Part shown: piece after piece, positions 51,562-60,792 of the stretch
How positions within the stretch are numbered: position 1 is the first letter of the stretch
How the letters are laid out: every line of letters starts with the position of its first letter
Assembly (NCBI RefSeq): GCF_001189295.1
Contig: NZ_CP012159.1
Coordinates: 8,540,501 to 8,604,500 of the forward strand
Direction of reading: 5' to 3'
DNA length: 64,000 bases
From: Chondromyces crocatus
GTDB taxonomy: Bacteria; Myxococcota_A; Polyangia; Polyangiales; Polyangiaceae
The notes under the pieces: model-generated
Seen by the model: only the letters and a program-made list of their open reading frames with translations
What the model was told of the DNA's origin: nothing
The model's database searches: none
Program-made: the position numbers and the translations under genes

Positions 51562-52812
51562 TCAGCGGTCCAGATCCGGGCGCAGTGAGGCAGGTTCCAG
51601 CTCCGCCATGCACCGCTCGAGCAGCCGCCTCAGCCGCTTCACGGGTTCGCGGATCGGCGCGACGTCGGGGACCCCGGGGGCGGCGAGGACGAGGCCACCA
51701 CCGAACGAAGCGCTCGCGGGGCGGTAGTGAACGATCAGCTCCCGTCCCTCCGGCCTGCGCACGATGCCGGAGCCGAAGGTCTCCGCGTAGCGCGCGTGGA
51801 ACCGCTCGCGCAACGCATCGGGACATCGCCCCACGGTGGCCAGAGAGGCCGGCCACCCCTCGGGATCACCGAGCGCCCACGAGAGCGCCCACGCCGCCGG
51901 CACCGGCACGCCGTCGCGGAGGAGCTGGCCGAGGCCGAGCCGAAGCAGAAGCGGGAGCTCACCCGCGCGCGGCTCTTCGGGGGGTGGAAGGCGCGCGTAG
52001 ACGGGCGTCTCTTCACCCATCCACATCGCTCCGAGCAACCCGGAGGCGTACCCTCGGAACGACGCACTCCGCGCGTAGCACTCGTGCAAGGCCAGGATCT
52101 CGGCTTCGAGGGCCGCGCGCTCCACCTCGCCGACGGGCGCATGCCGCGCGTCGTGGAGCAAGCGACGCTCCAGCCCATAGAAGAACAGAAAGACGTAGCC
52201 GATATCGATGTCCGGCTCGCGCCGGCCCCTGGCCAGCCAGCCCAGGTACTCCGCGCGGTGCTGCGGTGACAGCTCGCGGTAGGCAGGCCAGCACGTCATG
52301 GTCTCTTCGAGGCGCGCGGCGCGACCCCCCTCGACGGGCAAGCGAGGGTCGATCAGCGCAGGCTCCACATCGCAAGGCTCGGCGACGGGAGGAAGGTGGG
52401 CACCGACGTAGATCATGCCGCTCGCGATGCGCTGTTCCGCAATCGTCAGCTCGGCACCGCCGGGCGGAATCCAGGTGGCCGAGGGCGGGGCGTCGGCCTC
52501 GGTGGGCTTCTCCGAAACATCGGGAGACGCTTCGGACGGGTCAGGAGAGAGAGCTTGGATCTCCGCGGGGCGACGCCGCGAGTCGATCCACGCGCTCAGG
52601 GCCACGAGCCAGCGAACGGCGCGGCGCACTCTTTGCGGTGGCACGACACCATGGGAAGCCAGCTGGCGCGTGTCGTCAATCGAGGGGTCGCATGCCTCGC
52701 GACGGACTACGTCCGATCGGTGACGCGCGTCGTCGCTACGGTCTTCGAGCCCCCCGCAGCGCGCCTGGCACTCGGGCCATCGGGTCACTCCATTGCATGC
52801 ACCGCACCGCAT
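51562..52812 (-). CDS. TerB_N domain protein with possible N-terminal zinc ribbon, lacking TerB and TerB_C
   Basis: About 416 residues from ATG 52812 (earlier and later starts possible). The first 20 residues read MRCGACNGVTRWPECQARCG, a CxxC-x10-Cx3C arrangement that could bind zinc. After a disordered region, about 120-290 is a TerB_N domain: WIPPGGAELTIAEQRIASGM, IYVGAHLPP, EPALIDPRLPVEGG, WPAYRELSPQHRAEYLGWLA and DIGYVFLFFYGLERRLLHDA. The rest is helical with no TerB or TerB_C. TerB_N proteins belong to Ter-type stress systems sensing metals, phage or envelope stress. No other Ter genes are adjacent. Confidence 0.8.
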   Translation of the reverse strand: MRCGACNGVTRWPECQARCGGLEDRSDDARHRSDVVRREACDPSIDDTRQLASHGVVPPQRVRRAVRWLVALSAWIDSRRRPAEIQALSPDPSEASPDVSEKPTEADAPPSATWIPPGGAELTIAEQRIASGMIYVGAHLPPVAEPCDVEPALIDPRLPVEGGRAARLEETMTCWPAYRELSPQHRAEYLGWLARGRREPDIDIGYVFLFFYGLERRLLHDARHAPVGEVERAALEAEILALHECYARSASFRGYASGLLGAMWMGEETPVYARLPPPEEPRAGELPLLLRLGLGQLLRDGVPVPAAWALSWALGDPEGWPASLATVGRCPDALRERFHARYAETFGSGIVRRPEGRELIVHYRPASASFGGGLVLAAPGVPDVAPIREPVKRLRRLLERCMAELEPASLRPDLDR

Positions 52813-53075
52813 CCAGCCAGAGCGCAGAATGCCTTCCCGCATCGCTCATCCACAGCAACGGAGCATCTGGTTAGTCTGAGTGTAGGAAGGTCACCTGAAC
52901 GCCCACCCGAACACACATGTCAACCGTCCAGAGTGCCTGCGAACGAGGGCTTGGGGCGAGCAAGTTGGTCGTCGTCCCCGGCAGATCATCGTCACCCTCC
53001 ATGTCGGGCTGTGAGACACTCGCGCACGCCGGCCAGGGTCTCCCATCTCGGCACGGCACAGCACGGGAGGCGAGC

Positions 53076-55772
53076 ATGATCCGACGCTCTTTGTATCTAA
53101 TCTCAGCGCTTACGACAGGCTTCACGCTCATGGCGTGCGGGGGCGATGATGGAGACGGTTCCTCCACGACCAGCACCAGCACCAACGTCGGAGGCGGCGG
53201 CCAGGGGGGTGACGGCGGCCAAGGGGGTGACGGAGGCCAGGGGGGTGACGGAGGCCAGGGGGGCGGGACCGTCGAAGGCTGCGGTAACGGCGCCATCTCT
53301 GGCTCCGAGGGCTGCGACGACGGAAACACGAACTCCGGCGATGGCTGCAGCGCCTCCTGTACGGTCGAGGAGGGATATGCATGCAGCGGCGAGCCGAGCG
53401 TGTGCGGCCCCGCCTGCGGCGACGGCCTGATCGTCGGCGCGGAGGGCTGTGACGACGGCAATACGACGGCGGGCGACGGCTGCAGCCCGACCTGCACGGT
53501 CGAGCCCGGGCACACCTGCAGTGGTGAGCCGAGCGTGTGCGCGGCCGTGTGTGGCGATGGTCTCGTGGCGGCCGGCGAGGGCTGCGACGACGGCAACACG
53601 ACGGCGGGCGATGGCTGTAGCCCCACGTGCACGGTCGAGTCCGGTTTCACGTGCAGCGGCGAGCCGAGCACCTGCAGCACCGCGTGCGGCGACGGCATCG
53701 TCGCGGCGTCCGAAGCGTGCGACGACGGTAACAACACGAACAACGACGGCTGCAGCGCCCTGTGCCTGGTGGAGCCCGGCTACACCTGCACCAACGCCTC
53801 CGGCTCGCCCTCGCAATGCACCACGACGTGCGGCGATGGGATCGTGATCGCTGGCGTCGAGGCCTGCGACGACGGCAACACCATGGGTGGTGATGGATGC
53901 AGCTCCAGCTGCACCGTCGAAGCCAACTACACGTGCTCCAACGCGCCGAACATGCCGAGCGTGTGTGTCGCGGGCTGCGGCAACGGGATCATCTCCGGCG
54001 GCGAGCAGTGCGACGACGGCAACATGGTGAACGGCGACGGGTGCAGCTCCAGCTGCACGCTCGAGCCCGGCTTCACCTGCGCAGGTGTACCGAGCAACTG
54101 CTGCTTCAACGAGGTCGAGCCGAACAACTCGTCGGCAACCGCCAATGGTCCCCTCGCGGTCGGCGCGAAGGTTTGCGCCGCGATCACCCCCGCCGTCGAC
54201 CTGGACTTCTTCTCGTTCGTCCTGCCGACGGCCGGTGACATCACCGTGGAGACCTTGCTGGGTTCGGGGCTCCCCGGCACCTGCCCGAGCAGCATCGATA
54301 CGGTGATCCGCCTGTACGGGCCGGATGGCACCACCGAGATCGCCAACAACGACAACAAGGCGAACGGGGACTTCTGCTCGAGGATCGATCCGGTCTCGCA
54401 CCCCGCCGTGCGCAACCGGCCTGCTGGGACGTACTACGTTCGGGTCGAGGACTGGGGGAACGACACGACGATCGCCTCCTACCGCCTCTCGGTGAAGGCC
54501 ACCGTCTGCGGCAACGGGATCGTCGAGGGGACCGAGAAGTGCGACGGCGGCCCTGGCTGCAGCGCGACGTGCCAGCTCGCCTCTCCTGGTCCGGGACAGA
54601 GCCTGGCGACGGCGACGCCCTTCCCTGGCTGCAACATCACCCCGAACTCGAACGCGCGCGTCGACGTGCCGAGCTGCTTCCCGCAGGTCGGAGGGGTCCA
54701 CTGGTACTCCTACAGCACCGGCAATGGCCTCCTCTCCCTCACCGCGAACGCCGCGGGAGCCGTGGCGCTCTACAACAACGTCGGTGAGGAGCTGGGCTGC
54801 TTCCCCGACGTGACCCAGGCGCCGCTCGGTTCGCTGACCACGGCGGGCGGGACGGTGTACGTCGCGGTGGCGGTGCCGACGGCCATCAACTGCCTGACGT
54901 TCAACCAGATGCCGTACACGGGCGTCGGCAAGAACGCGACCGACATCAACATCACGTTCAACACGCCGCCGACCTTCGACTACGGCATGACCGTGGGGAA
55001 CAACGCGATCTACCTGGGGACGAGCACCGAGGTGTACAGGTTCCCCAAGACCGGCAACTCCACGTCCGAGGAGTTCGGTACGGACGAGGGCGTGCAGTTC
55101 AGCCACCTCGGCTATGACCTGCAGTACGCGAGCGGCAACCTGATCAGCGCCAGCAAGAGCGCCAGCGCGAGCACGAGCCGGCTGATCCGCGTGTACGCCG
55201 AATCGAGCAACATGTGGGGCCCGACGTCCTGGGATCTCACGCCCAGCTACCCCACGAGCGCGCCCTTCTACACCATCACCTACGATGGAGCGGTGCTCAT
55301 CGGGGCAACGCGGACGACGCAGGGCAGCGTTCAGTTCTACTCGGTCTCTGCCACGTCACCGGGGACGCCGGTCTCGCTCGGCTCGAACCCCACCGTCGGG
55401 TACGTGGTCGGCCTCGCCGCCGACAGCCAGTACTTCTACGTGGCGGGTGTCGGGTCGGTCGGCAAGGGCGTGTTCCGGATCAGCCGCGCGAACGTCACGG
55501 CCCCGGCCGTGCGCATCGCGAAGCTCGAGACGAGCACGCAGCACAACTCGCTCGTGGTCGACAACACGAACAACGCCAACTACCTGTATGTGCGCGCAGA
55601 CGGAGAGACGCACGTGGTCGCGAGCCCTGGCGGCACCGCGATCCACGGCGGCGCGCTGTCCAAGCTGGGAACGTCCAGCGACTTCGCGATGACCTACGAT
55701 CCCGCGACGAACGCGATCTTCTTCCTCGAATCGGAGAGCGCCGGCGTCGCCCGGATCTACCGCCTCCAGTAG
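53076..55772 (+). CDS. Large lipoprotein with Cys-rich DUF4215 repeats and a PPC-like domain
   Basis: 898 residues. Signal LISALTTGFTLMACGGDDGD with lipobox LMAC. A GGQGGDGG linker with four near-perfect repeats leads to six full and one half myxobacterial Cys-rich repeats (DUF4215/TIGR02232 type), each like CGDGLIVGAEGCDDGNTTAG then DGCSPTCTVE and CSGEPSVC. A domain resembling bacterial pre-peptidase C-terminal (PPC) follows (VEPNNSSATANGPL, VDLDFFSFVLPTAGDITVET). The C-terminal ~300 residues are beta-rich with propeller-like sequence (ANYLYVRADGETHVVASPGG). ATG 53076 follows GGGAGGCGAGC. A surface-anchored adhesive or structural protein; typical of myxobacteria. Confidence 0.9.
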   Translation: MIRRSLYLISALTTGFTLMACGGDDGDGSSTTSTSTNVGGGGQGGDGGQGGDGGQGGDGGQGGGTVEGCGNGAISGSEGCDDGNTNSGDGCSASCTVEEGYACSGEPSVCGPACGDGLIVGAEGCDDGNTTAGDGCSPTCTVEPGHTCSGEPSVCAAVCGDGLVAAGEGCDDGNTTAGDGCSPTCTVESGFTCSGEPSTCSTACGDGIVAASEACDDGNNTNNDGCSALCLVEPGYTCTNASGSPSQCTTTCGDGIVIAGVEACDDGNTMGGDGCSSSCTVEANYTCSNAPNMPSVCVAGCGNGIISGGEQCDDGNMVNGDGCSSSCTLEPGFTCAGVPSNCCFNEVEPNNSSATANGPLAVGAKVCAAITPAVDLDFFSFVLPTAGDITVETLLGSGLPGTCPSSIDTVIRLYGPDGTTEIANNDNKANGDFCSRIDPVSHPAVRNRPAGTYYVRVEDWGNDTTIASYRLSVKATVCGNGIVEGTEKCDGGPGCSATCQLASPGPGQSLATATPFPGCNITPNSNARVDVPSCFPQVGGVHWYSYSTGNGLLSLTANAAGAVALYNNVGEELGCFPDVTQAPLGSLTTAGGTVYVAVAVPTAINCLTFNQMPYTGVGKNATDINITFNTPPTFDYGMTVGNNAIYLGTSTEVYRFPKTGNSTSEEFGTDEGVQFSHLGYDLQYASGNLISASKSASASTSRLIRVYAESSNMWGPTSWDLTPSYPTSAPFYTITYDGAVLIGATRTTQGSVQFYSVSATSPGTPVSLGSNPTVGYVVGLAADSQYFYVAGVGSVGKGVFRISRANVTAPAVRIAKLETSTQHNSLVVDNTNNANYLYVRADGETHVVASPGGTAIHGGALSKLGTSSDFAMTYDPATNAIFFLESESAGVARIYRLQ

Positions 55773-55803
55773 CCGCCCTTTCTCTCGCCTTCCTCCCCTC
55801 CCC

Positions 55804-56208
55804 TCACCCGTCGCGCGGGGCTCCCGCGCGATGGGGATGGTGGCTGAGACCCACCAGATTCCCCTCCGGATCCCGCACGTAGAGCGTGAAGGGGCTCTCC
55901 CTCTCCACGGGGAAGCCAGCCACCTTCAGCCGCTCTCGCCACACCTCGCGCAGCTCGGGCTGGATGCCGAGCGCCATGCAGTGAAAGCCTGGCGCCGCAT
56001 CTTCCCGTCTCGGCCCTTCCAGCGCCGCGCGCTCGATGGCCAGGAACGCTCCGCCACCAAGCTCGACCCAGATCGAGCGAGGTGCGCCCGCTTCATCCTC
56101 CCATCGCTTCAGCAAAGGGAGGCCGAGCGCATCGACGTAGAACGCCTCCGCGCGTCCCAGATCTCGGACGACCACGGCGAGGTGATGGATGGCGAGCCGT
56201 TCTTCCAT
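55804..56208 (-). CDS. VOC (glyoxalase/bleomycin resistance) family protein
   Basis: A 134-residue single VOC protein with two beta-alpha-beta-beta-beta modules: RLAIHHLAVVVRDLGRAEAF, YVDALGLPLLKRWEDEAGAP, GFHCMALGIQPELREVWRER and SPFTLYVRDPEGNLVGLSHH. Candidate metal ligands are His in IHHLAV and GFHCMA, and Glu in DPEGN. ATG 56208 follows AGAGGGAC. A dimer with metal-dependent isomerase, dioxygenase or binding role is expected; the substrate is unknown. Convergent with the Cys-rich lipoprotein gene at a 31-bp gap. Confidence 0.88.
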   Translation of the reverse strand: MEERLAIHHLAVVVRDLGRAEAFYVDALGLPLLKRWEDEAGAPRSIWVELGGGAFLAIERAALEGPRREDAAPGFHCMALGIQPELREVWRERLKVAGFPVERESPFTLYVRDPEGNLVGLSHHPHRAGAPRDG

Positions 56209-56343
56209 GAAAGTCCCTCTGGCATGGCCAGCGGCCGGCGCACAGGGTGCCCACCCGCACACAACCCCCGCCCCTCGGTCTTCTCCGCCCTCGACGCTGC
56301 GGGGCAGGCCGCCGACGCCTTTGACATCGCCTCTCCTCTGGCG

Positions 56344-58647
56344 ATGATGGCGCCGATGCGCTCGAAGCTGGCCTGGCTCGCCCTCCTGCCCGTGCTGACC
56401 CCTGCATGCTCACCGCCCGCGGTGACGCCGGCTCCGCGCGACGCAGCCTCCCCACCCACCTCGAAGGAAGCGCCCCGCGCGCCCTCGGATCGGCCCGCCA
56501 TCCTGGGCCCCGAGGCCAGCGCCATCACCTTCGATCGGCTGGCAAAGTTCAGCGAGCCGGGCTGGCATGTCCCCCGAGGCGTCGCGTACTCGCCCGACGG
56601 CAAGCTGCTCACCTACCTCGCGAGCGAAGCGAAGGACGATCAGATGGCGCTCTTCGCCTTCGATCTCCAGACGAAGAGCTCCAAGGTGCTCCTCCGCGCG
56701 AGCGACCTGGTGAAAGAAGAGAAGCCCCTCTCCCGTGAGGAGGAGCTGCGCCGCGAGCGACAGCGCAAGAAGATCGTCGGCGTGACGCAGTACGGGTGGG
56801 CCCGTCGCGCTCCCGTCATGCTCGTCCCGCACGGCGGCGATGTCTTCGTACGCGCCGAGAGCGGCGCGATCACCCGCCTCACCGAGACGCCGTCCCCCGA
56901 GATCGATCCGCAGATCTGCGAGGGGGGCGAGAAGGTCGGCTTCGTGCGCGACGGCGAGCTGTTCATCATCGACGTGGCCACGCGCCGCGAGACGCAGCTC
57001 ACCAAGGGAGCACCGGCCGGTGTCACCCGAGGTCTGAGCGACTACGTGGCCCAGGAGGAGTTCGATGAGCCGAGCGGCTTCTGGCTCTCACCCGACTGCA
57101 CGCGCCTCGCCTACCTGGAGGTCGACGAACGCCAGGTCGGCCTCCACCCGATCGTCGGCTTTCGCGGCGGCCAGCCCGATCTGATGCAGCAGCGCTACCC
57201 CGAGGCCGGAGGGAGGAATCCCCAGGTCCGCGCAGGGATCCTCGACCTCAAGACGCGCCGCACGAGCTGGCTCACCTGGCCCAAGGGCAAGGAAGCCGAG
57301 GAGCGCTACCTGGTGCGCTTCACCTGGAGCCCGGACAGCAAATCCCTCTGGTTCCAGTCGCTCGACCGGGAGCAGAAGCACCTCGCGCTGCTCCGCGCCG
57401 ACGCCGCGACCGGGGCCACCTCGGAGGTGCTGGGGCAGAGCTCGAAGACCTGGATCGATCCCGGGGAGCTGCGCTTCCTGGAGCGCTCGCCTCGCTTCCT
57501 CTGGACGACCGCCGTCGACGGTCACGATCACCTCTCCCTGCACGAGGTCGGGACCGGTGCGCGCGTCGCGCAGCTCACCTCCGGGAGCTGGGACGTGAAC
57601 GCCATCAAGGGCGTGGATGAAGAGAAAGGCCAGGTGCTGTTCACCGGCTCGCGCGACACCCCGCTCGAGAACCACCTCTATGTGGTCCCCCTGGCCGGCG
57701 GCGAACCGAAGCGCCTCACCACCGAGCACAGCGACCACGCGGTGGCCGTCAGCCGGAATGGCTCGGGGTGGACCGACATGCACTCCGCCGTGGATCGTCC
57801 CCCCCAGGTCGAGATCCGGGCAGCCGATGGTTCCCTGCTCGGCGCGCTCCCTACCCCCGAAGATCCGGAGATCAAGGCGCTCCGCATCCGCGCGCCAGAG
57901 CTCATCACCGTGCGTGGCCCCAGCGGCGACACGCTGCACGGCGCCCTGTTGAAGCCTCGGGCCGTCGAAGACGGCAAGCGATACCCCGTGATCGTCATGG
58001 TCTATGGCGGCCCGGGGGTGCAGACCATCCGCAACGGCTGGTATCCACGCCTGCTCTGGCAGCACCTGGCTGACCGCGGCTTCGGCGTCTTCGCGCTGGA
58101 CAACCGGGGCTCGTCGGGGCGCGGCCCCGCGTTCGCGAGCACCCTGTACGGCCGCCTCGGCGAAGTCGAGCTGGCCGACCAGCTCGCAGGGGTCGGCTAC
58201 CTCCGGTCCCTCTCCTGGGTGAACCCCGACCGCATCGGCGTCTACGGCCACAGCTATGGCGGCTACATGAGCATCCTCTCGATGCTCAAGGCGCCCGACC
58301 ACTTCCGCGTCGGCGTGGCTGGCGCTCCCGTCACGGACTGGCGGCTCTACGACACGGGGTACACCGAGCGGTTCATGGGCCTCCCCGCAAAGAACGCGGA
58401 CGGCTACAAGGCCTCCAGCCTCATCCCGCTGGCCCCCAACCTCCAGGGCAAGCTCCTCCTCGTCCACGCCCTCATGGATGAGAACGTCCACTTCCAGAAC
58501 TCCGCAGAACTCATCGACGCCCTGGTCGCAGCCGACCGCACCTTCGACCTGCTCGTCCTCCCCGGCGAGCGGCACGGCTACCGCACCCCGGCCTCGAAGC
58601 GCTACGTGAACCGGCGGGTGGTCGACTACTTCATCGAGCACCTCTGA
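56344..58647 (+). CDS. Dipeptidyl-peptidase-IV-like S9 peptidase (lipoprotein)
   Basis: About 767 residues. Signal RSKLAWLALLPVLTPACSPP with lipobox-like TPAC. Residues about 60-480 form an N-terminal beta-propeller (RGVAYSPDGKLLTYLAS, LFIIDVATRRETQLTKGAPA), including DYVAQEEFDEPSG where DPP-IV enzymes hold the paired Glu that bind the substrate N terminus. The C-terminal alpha/beta hydrolase domain has GHSYGGY with S637, HALMDENVH with D712, and GERHGY with H744. It should remove X-Pro or X-Ala dipeptides from peptides outside the cell. Several adjacent Met codons (56344, 56347, 56356) are possible starts. Not linked to the tRNA gene after it. Confidence 0.92.
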   Translation: MMAPMRSKLAWLALLPVLTPACSPPAVTPAPRDAASPPTSKEAPRAPSDRPAILGPEASAITFDRLAKFSEPGWHVPRGVAYSPDGKLLTYLASEAKDDQMALFAFDLQTKSSKVLLRASDLVKEEKPLSREEELRRERQRKKIVGVTQYGWARRAPVMLVPHGGDVFVRAESGAITRLTETPSPEIDPQICEGGEKVGFVRDGELFIIDVATRRETQLTKGAPAGVTRGLSDYVAQEEFDEPSGFWLSPDCTRLAYLEVDERQVGLHPIVGFRGGQPDLMQQRYPEAGGRNPQVRAGILDLKTRRTSWLTWPKGKEAEERYLVRFTWSPDSKSLWFQSLDREQKHLALLRADAATGATSEVLGQSSKTWIDPGELRFLERSPRFLWTTAVDGHDHLSLHEVGTGARVAQLTSGSWDVNAIKGVDEEKGQVLFTGSRDTPLENHLYVVPLAGGEPKRLTTEHSDHAVAVSRNGSGWTDMHSAVDRPPQVEIRAADGSLLGALPTPEDPEIKALRIRAPELITVRGPSGDTLHGALLKPRAVEDGKRYPVIVMVYGGPGVQTIRNGWYPRLLWQHLADRGFGVFALDNRGSSGRGPAFASTLYGRLGEVELADQLAGVGYLRSLSWVNPDRIGVYGHSYGGYMSILSMLKAPDHFRVGVAGAPVTDWRLYDTGYTERFMGLPAKNADGYKASSLIPLAPNLQGKLLLVHALMDENVHFQNSAELIDALVAADRTFDLLVLPGERHGYRTPASKRYVNRRVVDYFIEHL

Positions 58648-58704
58648 GCGTCTTGCCCAGCGGACGCACGTCGTCTAAGTTCCGCCTCGCGGTCCAGACC
58701 GCAC

Positions 58705-58778
58705 CGGGGAGTCGCACAGTCCGGTAGTGCACGAGCTTTGGGTGCTCGTTGTCGCGGGTTCAAATCCCGCCTCCCCGA
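58705..58778 (+). tRNA. tRNA-Pro (anticodon TGG)
   Basis: Acceptor arms CGGGGAG (58705-58711) and CTCCCCG (58771-58777). The D arm is AGTCCGGTAGTGCA-like. The anticodon stem ACGAGC/GCTCGT encloses the loop TTTGGGT with anticodon TGG. The T arm is GCGGGTTCAAATCCCGC. The discriminator is A (58778) and CCA is not encoded. It reads proline CCN codons and is a common integration site for mobile DNA. Confidence 0.93.
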
Positions 58779-58940
58779 CCCAGCCCTTTGAGTTTGCTGG
58801 AAAGAACGGCGCGGGCGCCAGAGACGGCGGCATCTCGCCCAGCGCGACATCGAGACGACGACCGACGCCACGCCGGTCCAGATGTCCAGCGAAGGGTCCC
58901 AGCAATGCCCAGCGGCAAAGTATGGCAGCGGAACTCAGCA

Positions 58941-59765
58941 TCATCCGCACCCCTTACCGCATCTCACGGGCCGACCCCTGTGAGCGGCCTCTCGCTCCCG
59001 GAGCGGTTCGTCCCGCTTCGACTTGCCGCAACTCGCCCCTCGACCGGATCGAGCATCCGCTTGCTCCGCGGAAAATTTGTCGGGGGGTGGAGGAGAGACA
59101 GGCGTAGCGAAGAAGTGCGCCCGAAGCCGCTCACTGTCTTCATTGGTATGGATCCGGTGCCCCCAACCCTGCCCGGACTGCATAAATTTTTTTGAGGTCT
59201 TTTCCCGAGGCCACTTGGCATCGGTGTAGCCCTTGATGAGCGAGAAGAGGGCGCTGAACGATAGACGAACTGGATCGTGAACACGAATGGCTCCAGACGC
59301 CCCTCGATCAAAAAAAACGTAAGGCGTTGCTCGCCGGTCGACATAGTGACGACACGAGCATCCCCGGTGTGACTTGATTGGCTCAAGCGGATGCCCATTG
59401 AAGACACGGCCAACACGACACCGACTGCTTGGCACCATCAGGTTGGACGGGACAGTTTGTTTGCATCTCCGAGCCGCGACCTCATGAGTCTCGGCGATAT
59501 CATTGACAGGCAACCATGCAACGAGGGCGACCTCCTCCGATTGATGGGTCCGTGTGAAGAAAAGAATCTCCAACCCATCAGATTGCAATCGGTCCCTCCA
59601 CTCACGGAAGAGCTTTTTCCGCAATCCTGGCCGACATAACCCGAGCGTGAGGGCGTCAAAGTCGGGATCCGGGCGACAGCTCGCATCGAGGTAGTTCCCC
59701 GACTCGCCGTACAGTCGTGCTCGCGAATTGTAGGGGTAAAGAATGAGGCGGGAATGACGTTTCAT
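58941..59765 (-). CDS. Hypothetical protein in compositionally distinct DNA after tRNA-Pro
   Basis: 274 residues from ATG 59765. N terminus MKRHSRLILYPYNSRARLYG, then LTLGLCRPGLRKKLFREWRD, GLEILFFTRTHQSEEVALVA, WLPVNDIAETHEVAARRC and GCSCRHYVDRRATPYVFFDR. No family is recognised for sure; the LYPYNS / CRPGLRK pattern faintly recalls PUA/EVE-like nucleic-acid-modification proteins. Codon use and GC content are visibly lower here (A/T runs such as AAATTTTTTT near 59180 and an AAAAAAAACG near 59320) than in the rest of the window, pointing to horizontal gain. The last ~30 residues are Arg/Cys/Gly-rich and may be read-through into flanking DNA after a lost original stop. Confidence 0.62.
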   Translation of the reverse strand: MKRHSRLILYPYNSRARLYGESGNYLDASCRPDPDFDALTLGLCRPGLRKKLFREWRDRLQSDGLEILFFTRTHQSEEVALVAWLPVNDIAETHEVAARRCKQTVPSNLMVPSSRCRVGRVFNGHPLEPIKSHRGCSCRHYVDRRATPYVFFDRGASGAIRVHDPVRLSFSALFSLIKGYTDAKWPREKTSKKFMQSGQGWGHRIHTNEDSERLRAHFFATPVSPPPPDKFSAEQADARSGRGASCGKSKRDEPLREREAAHRGRPVRCGKGCG

Positions 59766-60027
59766 TTTCCGTTCAAGCCTACGCCAGATGAAAAGCGGCC
59801 GCGACCTCTGCTCACGACCTTCACCACGCCACGGACAGCCCATCATCGATCCAGCGACGCCTCCCTGGACCTCTGCAAGCGTCTCTCGCACCTGGGCATC
59901 GGCGCCCGTCTGAACCGACTCGGGAGCGCCTGCACCTAGCACTGCTCCACCCAGTCTCCGCGTCCTCGGTCGGCGACCCGCGACAAGCCGGTTCCAGCGA
60001 CGCAGGACGGCTTGATAGCTTCCCCGC

Positions 60028-60783
60028 ATGCCGAACCGGCCCGAGCCCTGGCACGACGACGACGCCTTCTGGAAGCGCACCTGGAGCTTCCAGTTCGACG
60101 AGACCCGCTGGAAGGATCTGGAGCAGCACGTCCGTGGGCTGATCCGCCTCGTTCCCCTGCGCAAGAACCAGGAGATCCTCGACCTCTGCTGTGGTCCGGG
60201 GCGCGTCATCCTCCCCCTCGCCAGCCGAGGCTTCCGAGTGACGGGCGTGGACATCACCAGGCCCTACCTGGACCACGCCAGGAAGCGCGCCAAGGAGCGC
60301 GGGCTCTCCTGCGCATTCATCCACGACGACATGCGCACCTACCGGGCCCCCCGCACGTACGACGTGATCCTGAACCTCTTCAGCTCCTTCGGGTACTTCA
60401 AGGACCAGCGCCAGAACCAGAAGGTGCTCAAGAACGTCCACGCCTCGCTGAAACCAGGCGGCACCTTCGTCCTGGAGCTGCGCCCGCGCGAGGTCTACCA
60501 GCGCATCTTCCAGCCCCGCGACTGGGACATGAAGGACGGCGTCGTCGTCCTGAAGAACCGGCGCCCCAACGCCGCATGGACCTGGCTCGACAGCACCTGG
60601 ACCCTGGTCGAGAAGGGCCGCCCCGTCACGTTCGACGTCTCGCACCAGCTCTACGGGAAGGACGACCTCTTCGCGATGATGAGCAAGGCGGGATTCCAGG
60701 ATCTGAAGGCCTACGGTCACCTGGACGGGCGCCCGTTCGATGAGCAAGCCATGAACCTGGTGATCGTCGGCACCCGCGCCTGA
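60028..60783 (+). CDS. SAM-dependent methyltransferase
   Basis: A 251-residue class I methyltransferase. Motif I EILDLCCGPGRVILPLASRG, motif II VTGVDITRPYLDHARKRAKE, motif IV-like YDVILNLFSSFGYFKDQRQN, and KPGGTFVLELRPREVYQ. The C-terminal half (WTLVEKGRPVTFDVSHQLYG, LFAMMSKAGFQDLKAYGHLD) fits the small-molecule Methyltransf_25 type. ATG 60028 is the first start and begins MPNRPEPWHDDDAFWKRTWS. It is convergent with lodB at a 9-bp gap. Confidence 0.9.
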   Translation: MPNRPEPWHDDDAFWKRTWSFQFDETRWKDLEQHVRGLIRLVPLRKNQEILDLCCGPGRVILPLASRGFRVTGVDITRPYLDHARKRAKERGLSCAFIHDDMRTYRAPRTYDVILNLFSSFGYFKDQRQNQKVLKNVHASLKPGGTFVLELRPREVYQRIFQPRDWDMKDGVVVLKNRRPNAAWTWLDSTWTLVEKGRPVTFDVSHQLYGKDDLFAMMSKAGFQDLKAYGHLDGRPFDEQAMNLVIVGTRA

Positions 60784-60792
60784 TCCTCTCCC

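Noticed and set aside
58779-60027. Attachment-site repeat of the tRNA-Pro 3' end
   Set aside because: I looked for a second copy of the T-arm/acceptor sequence in the following region and found none; an integrase is also absent.
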